Shown: piece by piece, positions 35,299 through 44,530 of the stretch
How positions within the stretch are numbered: position 1 is the stretch's first letter
How the letters are laid out: the number at the start of each line of letters is the position of its first letter
Assembly (NCBI GenBank): GCA_031362245.1
Contig: JANLSD010000192.1
Span: 1-64,000 of the forward strand
Direction of reading: 5' to 3'
DNA length: 64,000 nt
Source of the DNA: JAAURS01 sp031362245
GTDB taxonomy: Bacteria; Cyanobacteriota; Cyanobacteriia; Thermosynechococcales; Thermosynechococcaceae
Notes under the pieces: model-generated
The model's database searches: none
Seen by the model: only the letters and a program-made list of their open reading frames with translations
Told to the model about the DNA's origin: nothing
Position numbers and translations under genes: made by a program

Positions 35299-37440
35299 AT
35301 GGAGTCCAACATCTCTGCGCCTAGAGTAGAATCTCTGTTAAGCTCAAATTTGTCCTGTGATGATATTTGTCGGTTATTTCCGCGTCGGATTAAACGCTTG
35401 TTTTCTAGTCTTGACTTAAATCGCAAAGATCTATCATCTGTTAAAAATTTTGTTGACCATCAAGAATGGCCTGAAGCCTGTAAAGCACTGGTCAGTTTTT
35501 ACCAATACAGTCATAGCATTGCCTGGCTACGCCAATATCCAGTTGAACGACGGAAGTCAATGGACGCTGGTCCTCTTAATGACCTATGCGCTCAATCCAT
35601 TTTAAATGACACGTTTACGTTTCAGTTGACGACAGGGCGAGTGCCTCGGAGGTCTAACGGTTGGTTAGACTGGTGCGATTTAGGGCCGAATGGCGATCGC
35701 GAATGGGCCTGGTTCTTAAATCGTCACTATCACTTAGTCAAACTGCTAGAGGAATACACAGCAACAGGCCAGTTAAGCTATGTCGATTGCATCAACCAAC
35801 ATCTTACAGAATGGATTTTGTCTTGCCCATCTCTTACAACACCTAAAATATGGGCACAATGGCGAGGATTAGAGGTTGCTTATCGGATGCTTCACTGGCC
35901 CCGTATTTTTTATGGATTACAGCAAGTTGAGGCTTTGACTCCAGCAACTCGCATTCTCATGCTATCGAGCCTACTCGATCATTCCTATTATTTGAGGCGT
36001 TTACATGATTGGGGCGACAACTGGGTTTATAGAGAAATGTATGGTTTGGCAACGTTGGCCATTTGTTGGCCTGAGTTTAAGTTTTCACAGCGCTGGCTCA
36101 ACTATGCTGGCGATCGCCTTGCTCAATCTATGGAGGAGCAGATTTACCCTGATGGTGCCCATAAAGAACTCACCAGTCACTACCATCGCATTGTCTTGAG
36201 AGACGCACAGGGGTTTGCAGACTTGCTCCATAACGCAGATTATCTTGTGCCAGCAAGCCTAAAGATTGGGTTAGAAAAGATGTGGAATTACTTAGCCTAT
36301 ACCCTGCGTCCCTCTGGTTTAAGCCTTTTAAATAATGATTCGGATCAAGAAAATCAACGGGACATTGTAAATCGAGCAGCAGTCACCTATGGCAGAGAAG
36401 ACTGGCGCTACATTGCCAGTAATGGTCAAAAGGGCACAAAACCCGAAGGAGAAGCATCACATCTTTTCCCGTGGGCAGGCCATTTTGTGATGAGAAGCGG
36501 TTGGGATGCCAAAGCTCAATGGGCTTTTTTTGATATTGGCCCATTGGGCGTCAACTACCATGTTCATCAAGACAAACTCCACCTCTCCGTTGGGTCCTAT
36601 GGTCGAGATTTATTGGTGGACAGCGGTCGGTATAGCTATGTCAGGAACGATCTGTGGACTTATTTTAGAAGTTCTGCAAGTCACAACGTTATTTTAATTG
36701 ATGGTCAAGGGCAAAAAGATGATACTAAACAGTTTTACAAACCCATACAGAATAACGTTGTAATCACACCCGAACTAGATTTTGTGATCGGGACGGGCGA
36801 TCGCATTTTTCGTCATATACAGGGCCATCCTGCTCACACCAGAGCCATTGCCTATTTACGCGGAGAATATTGGGTTGTCGTTGATCGAATTCAAACCGAT
36901 AGACCTCGAAACATCGAAGTACTGTGGCATTTTCATCCAGACTGTACGGTCTCCCTCGAAGGAACAGATGTTGTGACTGAGGACGAAAATGTCGGCAACC
37001 TCCGAATTACAGCAGCAGCTGATATCCGTTGGCAAGTCAAGTGTACGAAAGGACAAGAAGAACCCAAACAAGGTTGGTGGAGCCGAGAATATGGACACAT
37101 TTGTCCGAACTTTACTGCAGTGTACAAAGCCCGCATTTCAACCTCAGCCACCTTTGCATGGATACTCTTCCCAGCTCTAGGAATAGTCCCGAAGATCCAC
37201 GTCACACCGATCTCTGACCTACAGGGATGGGTCAGATTAGTAATCGAAGTACCCAATCATCCACCCGATGAAGTGATTATTCAACTTGAAAATTCAGATC
37301 CTATAAAACTTGGTGACGGATTAGAATTCAAAGGCCACTGCGCTGTACTCCGCGATAGCAAACCCCCTCTCATCGTCCAGGGAATATTGAGGCAGCAAGA
37401 CGGAGAAATCATAGCGCAACACCCAGCAAAACACACTTAA
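35299..37440 (+). CDS. Heparinase II/III-family polysaccharide lyase-like protein
   Basis: 713 residues from ATG 35299 (a TTG at 35236 would add 21). The N-terminal half is an alpha/alpha toroid with PLNDLCAQSILNDTFTFQL, FLNRHYHLVKLLEEY, a WRGLEVAYRMLHW helix pair and GDNWVYREMYGL. The C-terminal half has the family beta-sandwich signature YHVHQDKLHLSVGSYGRDLL then VDSGRYSY, with the usual His and Asp. Related lyases cleave or edit uronic-acid polysaccharides such as heparin or alginate. In biosynthetic clusters they trim or epimerise-adjacent chains. No signal peptide is apparent, which is unusual for a degradative lyase. Followed 60 bp later by a GT4 gene. Confidence 0.9.
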   Translation: MESNISAPRVESLLSSNLSCDDICRLFPRRIKRLFSSLDLNRKDLSSVKNFVDHQEWPEACKALVSFYQYSHSIAWLRQYPVERRKSMDAGPLNDLCAQSILNDTFTFQLTTGRVPRRSNGWLDWCDLGPNGDREWAWFLNRHYHLVKLLEEYTATGQLSYVDCINQHLTEWILSCPSLTTPKIWAQWRGLEVAYRMLHWPRIFYGLQQVEALTPATRILMLSSLLDHSYYLRRLHDWGDNWVYREMYGLATLAICWPEFKFSQRWLNYAGDRLAQSMEEQIYPDGAHKELTSHYHRIVLRDAQGFADLLHNADYLVPASLKIGLEKMWNYLAYTLRPSGLSLLNNDSDQENQRDIVNRAAVTYGREDWRYIASNGQKGTKPEGEASHLFPWAGHFVMRSGWDAKAQWAFFDIGPLGVNYHVHQDKLHLSVGSYGRDLLVDSGRYSYVRNDLWTYFRSSASHNVILIDGQGQKDDTKQFYKPIQNNVVITPELDFVIGTGDRIFRHIQGHPAHTRAIAYLRGEYWVVVDRIQTDRPRNIEVLWHFHPDCTVSLEGTDVVTEDENVGNLRITAAADIRWQVKCTKGQEEPKQGWWSREYGHICPNFTAVYKARISTSATFAWILFPALGIVPKIHVTPISDLQGWVRLVIEVPNHPPDEVIIQLENSDPIKLGDGLEFKGHCAVLRDSKPPLIVQGILRQQDGEIIAQHPAKHT

Positions 37441-37500
37441 ATCCCAAATAACAACATAAACTTTTGTACGTCGCCGAGTAATCATTACAAGACACAACTC

Positions 37501-38646
37501 ATGGCTCACCTGCGCGTTGCTTTTCTTTTAACGGTTGCACCAGCTTATTGGCATCCATTACTTAGTGAAATGGCACGCCATGTGTCTCACCTACGGCTGT
37601 TTACCGCTGGTTGGTCTCATTATGCCAAAGGATTAGAGAATGCATTTGAGGTCGAAGTCGTTGGATCTCGAAAAGTGTTTAGCCGGAACCCTAAACAAAA
37701 AGGCTATGGGTCAGGGATCATGTATCTATCCCCCCTTATTTTGCAATCCTTAGGACGATTCCAACCCAATATTATTTTTGCTGATGGCTTCTGCCTCTGG
37801 ACTGCATTAGTCCTTCTATGTAAAACGTGGCGGCGATGGAAAGTCATCATTGTTTATGATGGGAGCTCACCCAATGTTGACTTCCGAAACAACAAGCTTC
37901 GACTACACCTGCGCAGAAGCATGGCTAGACACGCAGACGGATGGATAACCAATACTCAGTCAGGACATGCGTATCTAGTTGAAGTCCTAGGCGCACCCAA
38001 TCAAAAAGTATCAGTGCAACCCTACTTGGTACCAGACTTAAGCACAATGTTAAAAGGAGAAATTCCTGATTTTCCATCCATAACACCTGCACAACCTATT
38101 TTTCTGATCATCGGCCAACTTATTCCAAGAAAAGGTGTAGCAGAGCTATTAGAAAGCTGTGCATTACTTTTGAATGCAGGTCACAGCAACTTTAAGGTAT
38201 GGATCATTGGAAAAGGCTGGCAAAAAAACGACCTAATCACTTTGGGTATTGAAAAAGGACTAGAATCTCAGCTTTGCTGGCTAGGGAACATAGAGTATCA
38301 ACAGCTCGGGTACTTTTTAAGAAAAGCAGATATCTTTATATTTCCAACCCTTGAAGATGTCTGGGGTATGGCAGTTCCAGAAGCAATGATCTTCGGAAAA
38401 CCAATTCTTTGTTCCAAGTGGGCTGGTTCAGCAGAGCTAGTCGTTGAGAGCGAAAATGGACACCATTTTGATCCTAATCAGCCTCAGCAGCTCGCGACAC
38501 TAATGGAAGACTGTATTAATGCCCCAGAAAAAGTTTTCCAGATGGGGCTAAAGTCACAACAGATTATGGAAAATTATAAAGTAAGAAAAGCAGCTATATT
38601 TTTGACAGAACTTGCGATAAACATAATAAAGCCTAAAACTCTTTAG
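37501..38646 (+). CDS. GT4-family glycosyltransferase
   Basis: A 381-residue GT-B enzyme and paralogue of the 33611-34786 product, aligning from VAFLLTVAPAYWHPLL and YDGSSPNVDFRNN to LPTLEDVW-type FPTLEDVWGMAVPEAMIFGKPIL near the C-terminus. The donor domain has FLIIGQLIPRKGVAELLESC and IGKGWQKNDL. It follows the heparinase-family gene by 60 bp on the same strand, so both are likely on one mRNA. The stop lies at the edge of a weak hairpin (TTTAGCC/GGCTAAA, 38642-38663) that may end the transcript. Confidence 0.9.
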   Translation: MAHLRVAFLLTVAPAYWHPLLSEMARHVSHLRLFTAGWSHYAKGLENAFEVEVVGSRKVFSRNPKQKGYGSGIMYLSPLILQSLGRFQPNIIFADGFCLWTALVLLCKTWRRWKVIIVYDGSSPNVDFRNNKLRLHLRRSMARHADGWITNTQSGHAYLVEVLGAPNQKVSVQPYLVPDLSTMLKGEIPDFPSITPAQPIFLIIGQLIPRKGVAELLESCALLLNAGHSNFKVWIIGKGWQKNDLITLGIEKGLESQLCWLGNIEYQQLGYFLRKADIFIFPTLEDVWGMAVPEAMIFGKPILCSKWAGSAELVVESENGHHFDPNQPQQLATLMEDCINAPEKVFQMGLKSQQIMENYKVRKAAIFLTELAINIIKPKTL

Positions 38647-38663
38647 CCAGAAAAACGGCTAAA
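38642..38663. terminator. Weak hairpin between convergent genes
   Basis: TTTAGCC and GGCTAAA form a 7-bp stem with an eight-base loop rich in A. The stem starts inside the stop codon of the upstream GT4 gene. The flanks are A-rich but there is no clear T-run, so termination efficiency is doubtful. Confidence 0.35.
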
Positions 38664-38681
38664 ACTACGCCAATTCAAAAT

Positions 38682-39761
38682 TTAAGCGCCAAACATTATT
38701 TTTGAAACATTCTTTTTCTTCAGGAGAAAATGTGTCAAAATCCAGCTCATTAAATACGCAAAAACAACTGAAAAAGCAAGCATAAGAAAAGATGGATGCT
38801 TAAGATTCAATCCAAACCTACTGACAAAGCTCCACAAAATCTGAAAAATGGCAAAGTGCATCAAATATATTCCAAAAGAGCAGCGCCCCAAGCTAGATAT
38901 GATTGAATTATTTTTAATATAGCTTGATAAAGCAATAGCTAAAGCAAGAGTAATATAACCTTTCAGTAATTCTTCCACAACCTTCGGTAAATTAAAGATT
39001 GGAAAAGCATTGACCACAGCAAAAAGAATAAGACAAACAAAAAAACCAGAAAGATTTAAATTCAGTAGCTTATTTTTAATCATCAAACGACTAAAAATTA
39101 ATGCCACAGCAATATAAGAAGAGCATCTTAGGAAAAATCCAAATAACTTAATTAAAAATTTTAGAATGTTTTGGTCAAATTCAACTGCATTAAAATGAAA
39201 TCCTTTTGCAACCCAAGCCAGAAATAAATTTACATCTTCAAGATTCAAATAAAGATAATATTGGTTGGCAACTATACAAAAAATTAGCAACAAACCTAGC
39301 AGAAACAAGTGAGGTTTGGAACGGATAAAAGATTCAGCAGCGACGACCAAAAGGATGCCAGCCGTTAAAAGTGGAATAAAATAGAGGTGAAATTCTGATT
39401 GGCCCAAAAATAGCAGTCCATACCAGTTATCTAACAACCCATTAATCTTATAAGGTGTTCTTTTAAGAAAAAACTGAATTTTAATGCCAAGATAAAAAAC
39501 ACTCCAAAATGCGTAGGGAATTAATAGCCGAGAGAATCGATCAGTCCATCTAATTAACTGAACACTATTGCTTAACTTATCTACTAAAAGATAAAAAGAT
39601 GTAGCCAAGAAAAAAGGCACTGCAAAAGCAGAAAAATTTAGCAAAAAAGACCAACCCTGAGGAGCAGTTTTAATACCTTCGTCAGAGTGGAGAATTACAA
39701 CAGCGAAAGCTGCAATCCCTCGAAACAGATCAATTCCATCTATTCTGCGAGTTGCATTCAT
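38682..39761 (-). CDS. Acyltransferase-3-family membrane O-acyltransferase
   Basis: 359 residues with about ten membrane segments, typical of the acyltransferase 3 (OafA/NodX) family that O-acetylates or O-acylates surface sugars. It starts RRIDGIDLFRGIAAFAVVILHSDEG, with the conserved Arg and the catalytic-type His in helix 1 region, followed by FAVPFFLATSFYLL. The C-terminal part ends FGIYLMHFAIFQILW. A GGAG ribosome site precedes the ATG. It is last in a minus-strand set with two glycosyltransferase genes (14 bp after the first). Confidence 0.9.
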   Translation of the reverse strand: MNATRRIDGIDLFRGIAAFAVVILHSDEGIKTAPQGWSFLLNFSAFAVPFFLATSFYLLVDKLSNSVQLIRWTDRFSRLLIPYAFWSVFYLGIKIQFFLKRTPYKINGLLDNWYGLLFLGQSEFHLYFIPLLTAGILLVVAAESFIRSKPHLFLLGLLLIFCIVANQYYLYLNLEDVNLFLAWVAKGFHFNAVEFDQNILKFLIKLFGFFLRCSSYIAVALIFSRLMIKNKLLNLNLSGFFVCLILFAVVNAFPIFNLPKVVEELLKGYITLALAIALSSYIKNNSIISSLGRCSFGIYLMHFAIFQILWSFVSRFGLNLKHPSFLMLAFSVVFAYLMSWILTHFLLKKKNVSKIMFGA

Positions 39762-39775
39762 GAATTAAATCTCCA

Positions 39776-40999
39776 TTACATTGGCAATGACGCAAATTTG
39801 CTTTCAAAGAGAGATTGAAAGACACAAAAAACTTGAGCACTAGAGTGTATTTTTCTATAGCTTTCAAAATCTGGCTGCAATGAAGTTAAGGATATATCTA
39901 AGTCATTACAAAGATTATGAATTGCCTCACTACACTGATCTAAGCTTCCTTCTTCAATTGTCAGTCCCATCTGGAATTGATGCACTCTATTTCCAACACA
40001 AGAACCCGTAGTCGCAATAAGAGGCTTTTTGAAAACGGCTGCTTTCGTTAAAATATTACTACTATAAGGAAAATTTTCATATGCTGCGAATAAGATATCG
40101 CATGTATTCACTAAAGCATTAAACTGAGGCTCATCAGGAATTAACTCAAAGTGAAAATAACAGTTTGACGGATTTAATGCTCTGATTTTTTGAATATACT
40201 CAAGCTCTTCAGCTTGAAGCGTATAGTGAGATAGTTGCCCCACAAACGCAAAAAAATATTTTTCATTGCTAGGCTGTTGAGATGCCTTAAGCAAATTCAA
40301 CAAACCTTTTCGTTTATTCAGTGATCCTAATAGACCAATAATCTTTCTTCCGTCCGCCTTCTTTTTGATATCTAAAGCAACAAAAAAATTAAAATCTGGG
40401 TTTGCTTCATCTGTAATATCTGGAAAAGTAATTACCTTCTTGTTCAGTTGTAATTGAAGCTTGGTAGTTTGCTCATTATCTAAGACACCTACACCTTGAC
40501 AGTAAAAAGCTTTGAAAATTTGATGAAAATTAAAAAAATGATTATGGTTTATTTTCTGTGGCTCATCAAGTTTGGGCTGAAAACAAATTCCAAACCAGGG
40601 AAAAGGAAAAATAATATCGATAATTGAAGCAGGAATATAGCGACTAAGATAACTATCAACCCAGTTAAACAATACAAGATCTGGATGATGGTCAACCAGT
40701 TGAATGACCTGACGAATCGTTTTTTTAGCCTGGTACCAGCGGGATAGAGTGTTTAAGGGTTGTAAATTGAGATTAAATAAACGCTTTGGTTGATTCTCAA
40801 GGATTGTAAGCGTTTTAAAGTTTTTAATTAGCTCGGGAGAATCATGTAATTGAGCAACAATCCAGTTATCCAAGTTTTCGGAATCAGCGCTACACGCCAC
40901 GACCTGATAACCAAGTTCTAAAATAGCTTTACTAAAAAGCCTTAGATACATCAGGTGATGGCCACCTTGATAAGGATCGATAAGAACAACTGTCTTCAC
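39776..40999 (-). CDS. GT-B glycosyltransferase-like protein
   Basis: 407 residues. The start VVLIDPYQGGHHLMYLRLF shares the Gly-Gly-His-His motif with the 28305-29516 product. The C-terminal half shows a GT-B donor domain: IIGLLGSLNKRKGLLNLLKA, FAFVGQLSHYTLQAEE, CDILFAAYENFPYSSNILTKAAVFKKPLIATTG. No E-x7-E motif is seen. The start is GTG. It is AT-rich with no HIP1 site. It is probably an island glycan transferase; the substrate cannot be guessed. Confidence 0.78.
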   Translation of the reverse strand: MKTVVLIDPYQGGHHLMYLRLFSKAILELGYQVVACSADSENLDNWIVAQLHDSPELIKNFKTLTILENQPKRLFNLNLQPLNTLSRWYQAKKTIRQVIQLVDHHPDLVLFNWVDSYLSRYIPASIIDIIFPFPWFGICFQPKLDEPQKINHNHFFNFHQIFKAFYCQGVGVLDNEQTTKLQLQLNKKVITFPDITDEANPDFNFFVALDIKKKADGRKIIGLLGSLNKRKGLLNLLKASQQPSNEKYFFAFVGQLSHYTLQAEELEYIQKIRALNPSNCYFHFELIPDEPQFNALVNTCDILFAAYENFPYSSNILTKAAVFKKPLIATTGSCVGNRVHQFQMGLTIEEGSLDQCSEAIHNLCNDLDISLTSLQPDFESYRKIHSSAQVFCVFQSLFESKFASLPM

Positions 41000-41052
41000 G
41001 GATTACACTCATCCTAAATTAACGGTAAGACCTCAATCTCGGGTCATTCATC

Positions 41053-42156
41053 TCAATTGATGTTAAGGGTAGACAAAAATCGTTGTGCGATTGGAATAGG
41101 GCTGTAATGCTGAAGAGCCCAATCTCTGCCAGCAGATGAAATCTTTTCCAGCAGGTCAGGATCACCTTCAATACGGTCTACAGTATCTTGAAGATTCTCT
41201 AGATCTACTCCAACATAATGACGCCAGTTTTGAGGCATCTCAGGGAGCGCCGCGCCATACTTTTCAAGATCTACGTGCAGCACCACCGAGCCTGCAGCCA
41301 TTGCCTCCCAAAAACGCCAACTTTCCCAGTTCATAATTCGACGAGGGTGAGAATCAACCAATGTAATGATTTTATTGATTGCCCGATCCCAAAGCTTAGA
41401 CGGACCGAACGCATTTAGAGGCCAGGGATTGATCAATAAGCCCCCAAAACAGGCACAGGCACTTGAAAAGCGTAATCTTTTGTAGTATCCCGGATAATGT
41501 CGCCGATCTGTTTGTGTCCATTGCAGAAAATCATAGGGATCTGATGGAGGGCTTTTAGTCGCATCTACGGAATTATCAACGGGCAAAATAGATTGCAGTT
41601 GAGGCAACAAGTTTTCTTGAATACATGTACGAATAGGGTGGTGGATTCTGAAATTAACCAATAGGCTAGGATTACGTTCTGCAAATGGTGGAATCTCTGC
41701 CAACTCCCGAAGAATACGGTTAGACAAACCAAAAGCCCAAGGATAGAAATTCTTAGGATATTCAAATCTAGTGTTAAAGTGACACCTAAATATAAAGTCG
41801 AATGGTTTGAATTCAGGACGCCAAGCATGCTTAGCATCTGCTTCGCTTTCAAAGTAGACTGTGATATATTTTCGATGAGCGTGAAATAATCTATCAGGCA
41901 TGGGACGACCGGATGTGAACCATGCTGTATGCATAACCACAACGGAACAATCGTCTGGGGTTATGGAAGGATTAAACCTAAATAAATAATCATTGTCTTC
42001 TATTCCAGATTTCCAAAAGTCTATGTTTGAGTAAAAGGGTATCCCAAGCGCCTTTAAGCCCTCTGCTAAAGAAACGATGACGTGTTGGTAAACAGTCTCT
42101 TTTGAGTCAGGAATTCCAGGGGGACAGCAGTAGAAAAATATTGATATTTTTTCCAT
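41053..42156 (-). CDS. Glycosyltransferase-like protein (GT-B, exostosin/CgeB-like)
   Basis: 367 residues. It shows FNTRFEYPKNFYPWAFGLSNRI in the middle and a C-terminal segment NWESWRFWEAMAAGSVVLHVDLEKYG, a pattern known in bacterial family-1-like and exostosin-like glycosyltransferases where an E-A-M-A-x-G loop binds the nucleotide. Near the end, WALQHYSPIPIAQRFL resembles the closing helix of GT-B enzymes. It is first in a minus-strand run with the GT-B and acyltransferase genes. The fold call is fairly safe, the function is not. Confidence 0.7.
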   Translation of the reverse strand: MEKISIFFYCCPPGIPDSKETVYQHVIVSLAEGLKALGIPFYSNIDFWKSGIEDNDYLFRFNPSITPDDCSVVVMHTAWFTSGRPMPDRLFHAHRKYITVYFESEADAKHAWRPEFKPFDFIFRCHFNTRFEYPKNFYPWAFGLSNRILRELAEIPPFAERNPSLLVNFRIHHPIRTCIQENLLPQLQSILPVDNSVDATKSPPSDPYDFLQWTQTDRRHYPGYYKRLRFSSACACFGGLLINPWPLNAFGPSKLWDRAINKIITLVDSHPRRIMNWESWRFWEAMAAGSVVLHVDLEKYGAALPEMPQNWRHYVGVDLENLQDTVDRIEGDPDLLEKISSAGRDWALQHYSPIPIAQRFLSTLNIN

Positions 42157-43240
42157 TTAGAGTATTTTTTTAGATAATTAATTCAGCATAGAAATTGACC
42201 ATTTAATTCAAGACAATAATACAGAAATACTGCATAGAAAAAATTGTCAAGAAAAATATTAGACTGACCATATACTCATCTCATGCTTTGAAAAAGATCC
42301 CAGTAGTTTAACTGTTTTTGACACTGCTTAACGGCATAGCAACTATGGAGGATTTTTAAATTATAAGATACTTTCTAGAACTAAAAGCCTTAAAGAAAGA
42401 GCCGTAAGATTGAAACCCTTTAACTCTAGTCGAGAATAGGGTCTGAGGTGCATAGATTTTGTTCAGTAAAATCGCAGGTAGAAAAACGACCCATCGTTTT
42501 CCTGAAGGAATCTCACCATATTGGTTCTCCTATCCGTGTCGAGGCGTATGCTGAGTAAACCCAACCGAACCACTCAAACAGTCATGGCGCTGACCTCTTA
42601 TCAAGGATATTGTGAGTTTAAAGCATACTTAAAATCTTGAACAGTCAATATGGCTAGTGATTGTTTGTCCCTTCACAACGCGGCATCTGAGGCTAGTAAG
42701 GGTGGTGCAAGTATCTCAACCATTAAAAAGTTCAGAGCTATGATAAGCCGTTCATCATTTCCCAGCAATGATATAGGGATTTCCGCCACCCTGTACTAGT
42801 GCTCCAAAATTAATTCACATTATATTAAAAAATGCTGAGAAAGACCTAAGATGGGATCTCTTAAGCTGCGTCGTCCTTCGTTACTGGCTTTTCGAAGTTC
42901 ACATATTTAGCTATTGCACCAAAGGAAAAATCCTAATAAAGCCCTTAAAGGCAGTGATATTAGCTCAATCTCTATAATCTTGGCGGATCGCTTACTCACC
43001 CAACTTGACTGGCTCTACTCGCAAGATTTACATTTGGAATTGCTGACATTGATCAGTAATCAATCCACATGTAAGATCTATTGCTAGGATAGTGAATACT
43101 ACGTAAGTAAGGCTCCCATCTCCAGTACATATTAAGCTCGGGAAGTACTAAGTAGACAACATAACAGATTGTCGAATAGGGTAGAGGCGACAAGGCTCAT
43201 TCCCAAAAAAAGACATTCAACGTGAGGAGATTAGATTGAT
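42157..43240. other. 1.08-kb intergenic region, possibly with gene remnants
   Basis: The largest gap in the island. Two stretches look like decayed coding sequence. One is 42432-42560, open for about 42 codons. The other begins at an ATG at 42851 and runs to 43087, interrupted only by a TAG at 42908; its second part reads in-frame with a protein-like composition (LADRLLTQLDWLYSQDLHL). Neither has a family I recognise, nor a ribosome site I trust. I see no terminal inverted repeats of an insertion sequence. Confidence 0.3.
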
Positions 43241-44113
43241 ATGCCACAGTCTAGTGATATTTTAAATGCTTTACGAGACTTACGATTTAGATTGAAGATG
43301 AGCACGCTAAACCTAGACAGATGTATCTTAGTTCATCAAATGGGTAAAGTTGGCTCGTCAACAATCATACAGTCATTAGAGGATCTGAATCTTAGAACTC
43401 CAGTTTTTCATACTCATATTTTAAATCCTCAGAGACTAGATCAAAAAATTACCTGGAAGATCGAAAAATCACGGGAAAAATTAAGTAAAAAAGAAGTCTT
43501 GCAAAATGGACATCTCAATATAAGCACCTATCTTATCAATGCTCTTCAGAAAGATTCAAAGAATCGGCACTGGAAAATAATAACTCTAGTTCGTGAACCA
43601 GTTGGTCGAAATATTTCAGCTTTTTTTCAAAATATTGATACTTATTACGACAATTTTGTTGAGCAGTACAACGAAGGCTTAATAAGCTTAAAAGAAATCG
43701 AAGAGAAATTTTTTAACGAATTCTCTCACAATGTGCCTCTTGACTGGCTAGACAAAGAAATTAAAGATGTATTTGGAATCGATATTTATAAAGAAAATTT
43801 TCCTTTGTCAGAGGGCTATAAAATCTACTCAAAGGGGAATAGATTTGAACTAATGATCATTAGGATGGAAGACCTTAATCGCTGCCATAAAGATGCTTTT
43901 CGACAGTTTTTGGGGATCGAAAATTTTTCATTGTCTAAGAAGAATATAGCTTCAGATAAAATATATTCTGAAATTTATAATTCTTTTTTAAGTACACTAT
44001 CCATTCCAAGCTGGTATATCGACAAAATGTATTCCTCAAAATACTCTAAGCACTTTTATTCAGACATAGAGATTGAACAGAATAAAACTAAGTGGTCAGG
44101 TCAAATCAAATAA
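43241..44113 (+). CDS. Putative sulfotransferase-like capsular polysaccharide protein (NKWYS-like)
   Basis: A 290-residue P-loop-like protein. LVHQMGKVGSSTIIQSL (about 30-46) is a variant of the sulfotransferase 5'-phosphosulfate loop. ITLVREPVGRNISAFFQNID (about 115-134) is the matching 3'-phosphate motif. The C-terminus (EQNKTKWSG) resembles the NKW-type end of the 'putative capsular polysaccharide synthesis' family. A GAGGAG ribosome site precedes the ATG. It probably transfers sulfate to the glycan. The assignment is by motif, and activity is inferred. Confidence 0.72.
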   Translation: MPQSSDILNALRDLRFRLKMSTLNLDRCILVHQMGKVGSSTIIQSLEDLNLRTPVFHTHILNPQRLDQKITWKIEKSREKLSKKEVLQNGHLNISTYLINALQKDSKNRHWKIITLVREPVGRNISAFFQNIDTYYDNFVEQYNEGLISLKEIEEKFFNEFSHNVPLDWLDKEIKDVFGIDIYKENFPLSEGYKIYSKGNRFELMIIRMEDLNRCHKDAFRQFLGIENFSLSKKNIASDKIYSEIYNSFLSTLSIPSWYIDKMYSSKYSKHFYSDIEIEQNKTKWSGQIK

Positions 44114-44530
44114 AATTATTATTATTCTAGAGTAATCATATCTAATTCCTCATTCAAGACAGGGATCGACGAAGTATATTACTCTGCCCAAACTATATTC
44201 TTATCTATTATTTTGAATTAGCGAATCAGGAAAGTACTAAGTTCTGAATATTTTGAATCGGAAAGACTTATAATGTTTAATTAAGGTACAATTCTTGTCT
44301 AGTGTATATGCCAAGAACACTATGTAATTCATGAAATATGAGTCCTTGACAATATTGTTTTTTCTATAATTCTGTCAATAAAAATTTCTCGACGCAGTGC
44401 TTTGGATGCCCACTTCACCAAAAAGCTCAAAAAAGTATACGCGTTCAAATTAAATTAGCCCAATTTACATACTTAGTTATAGGCTGCCCATACAGAAGTA
44501 GTTCAAAGAAAATCACTTATTAAAATTCAA
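44114..44530. other. 417-bp intergenic region
   Basis: Very AT-rich spacer between the sulfotransferase-like gene and the ABC exporter gene. I see no reading frame with family features. It may hold the exporter promoter. Confidence 0.4.

Noticed and set aside
42851..43087. Interrupted frame that could be a pseudogene
   Set aside because: I recognise no family and the single stop is the only evidence of decay, so it is reported only as a possible remnant and not annotated as a pseudogene.
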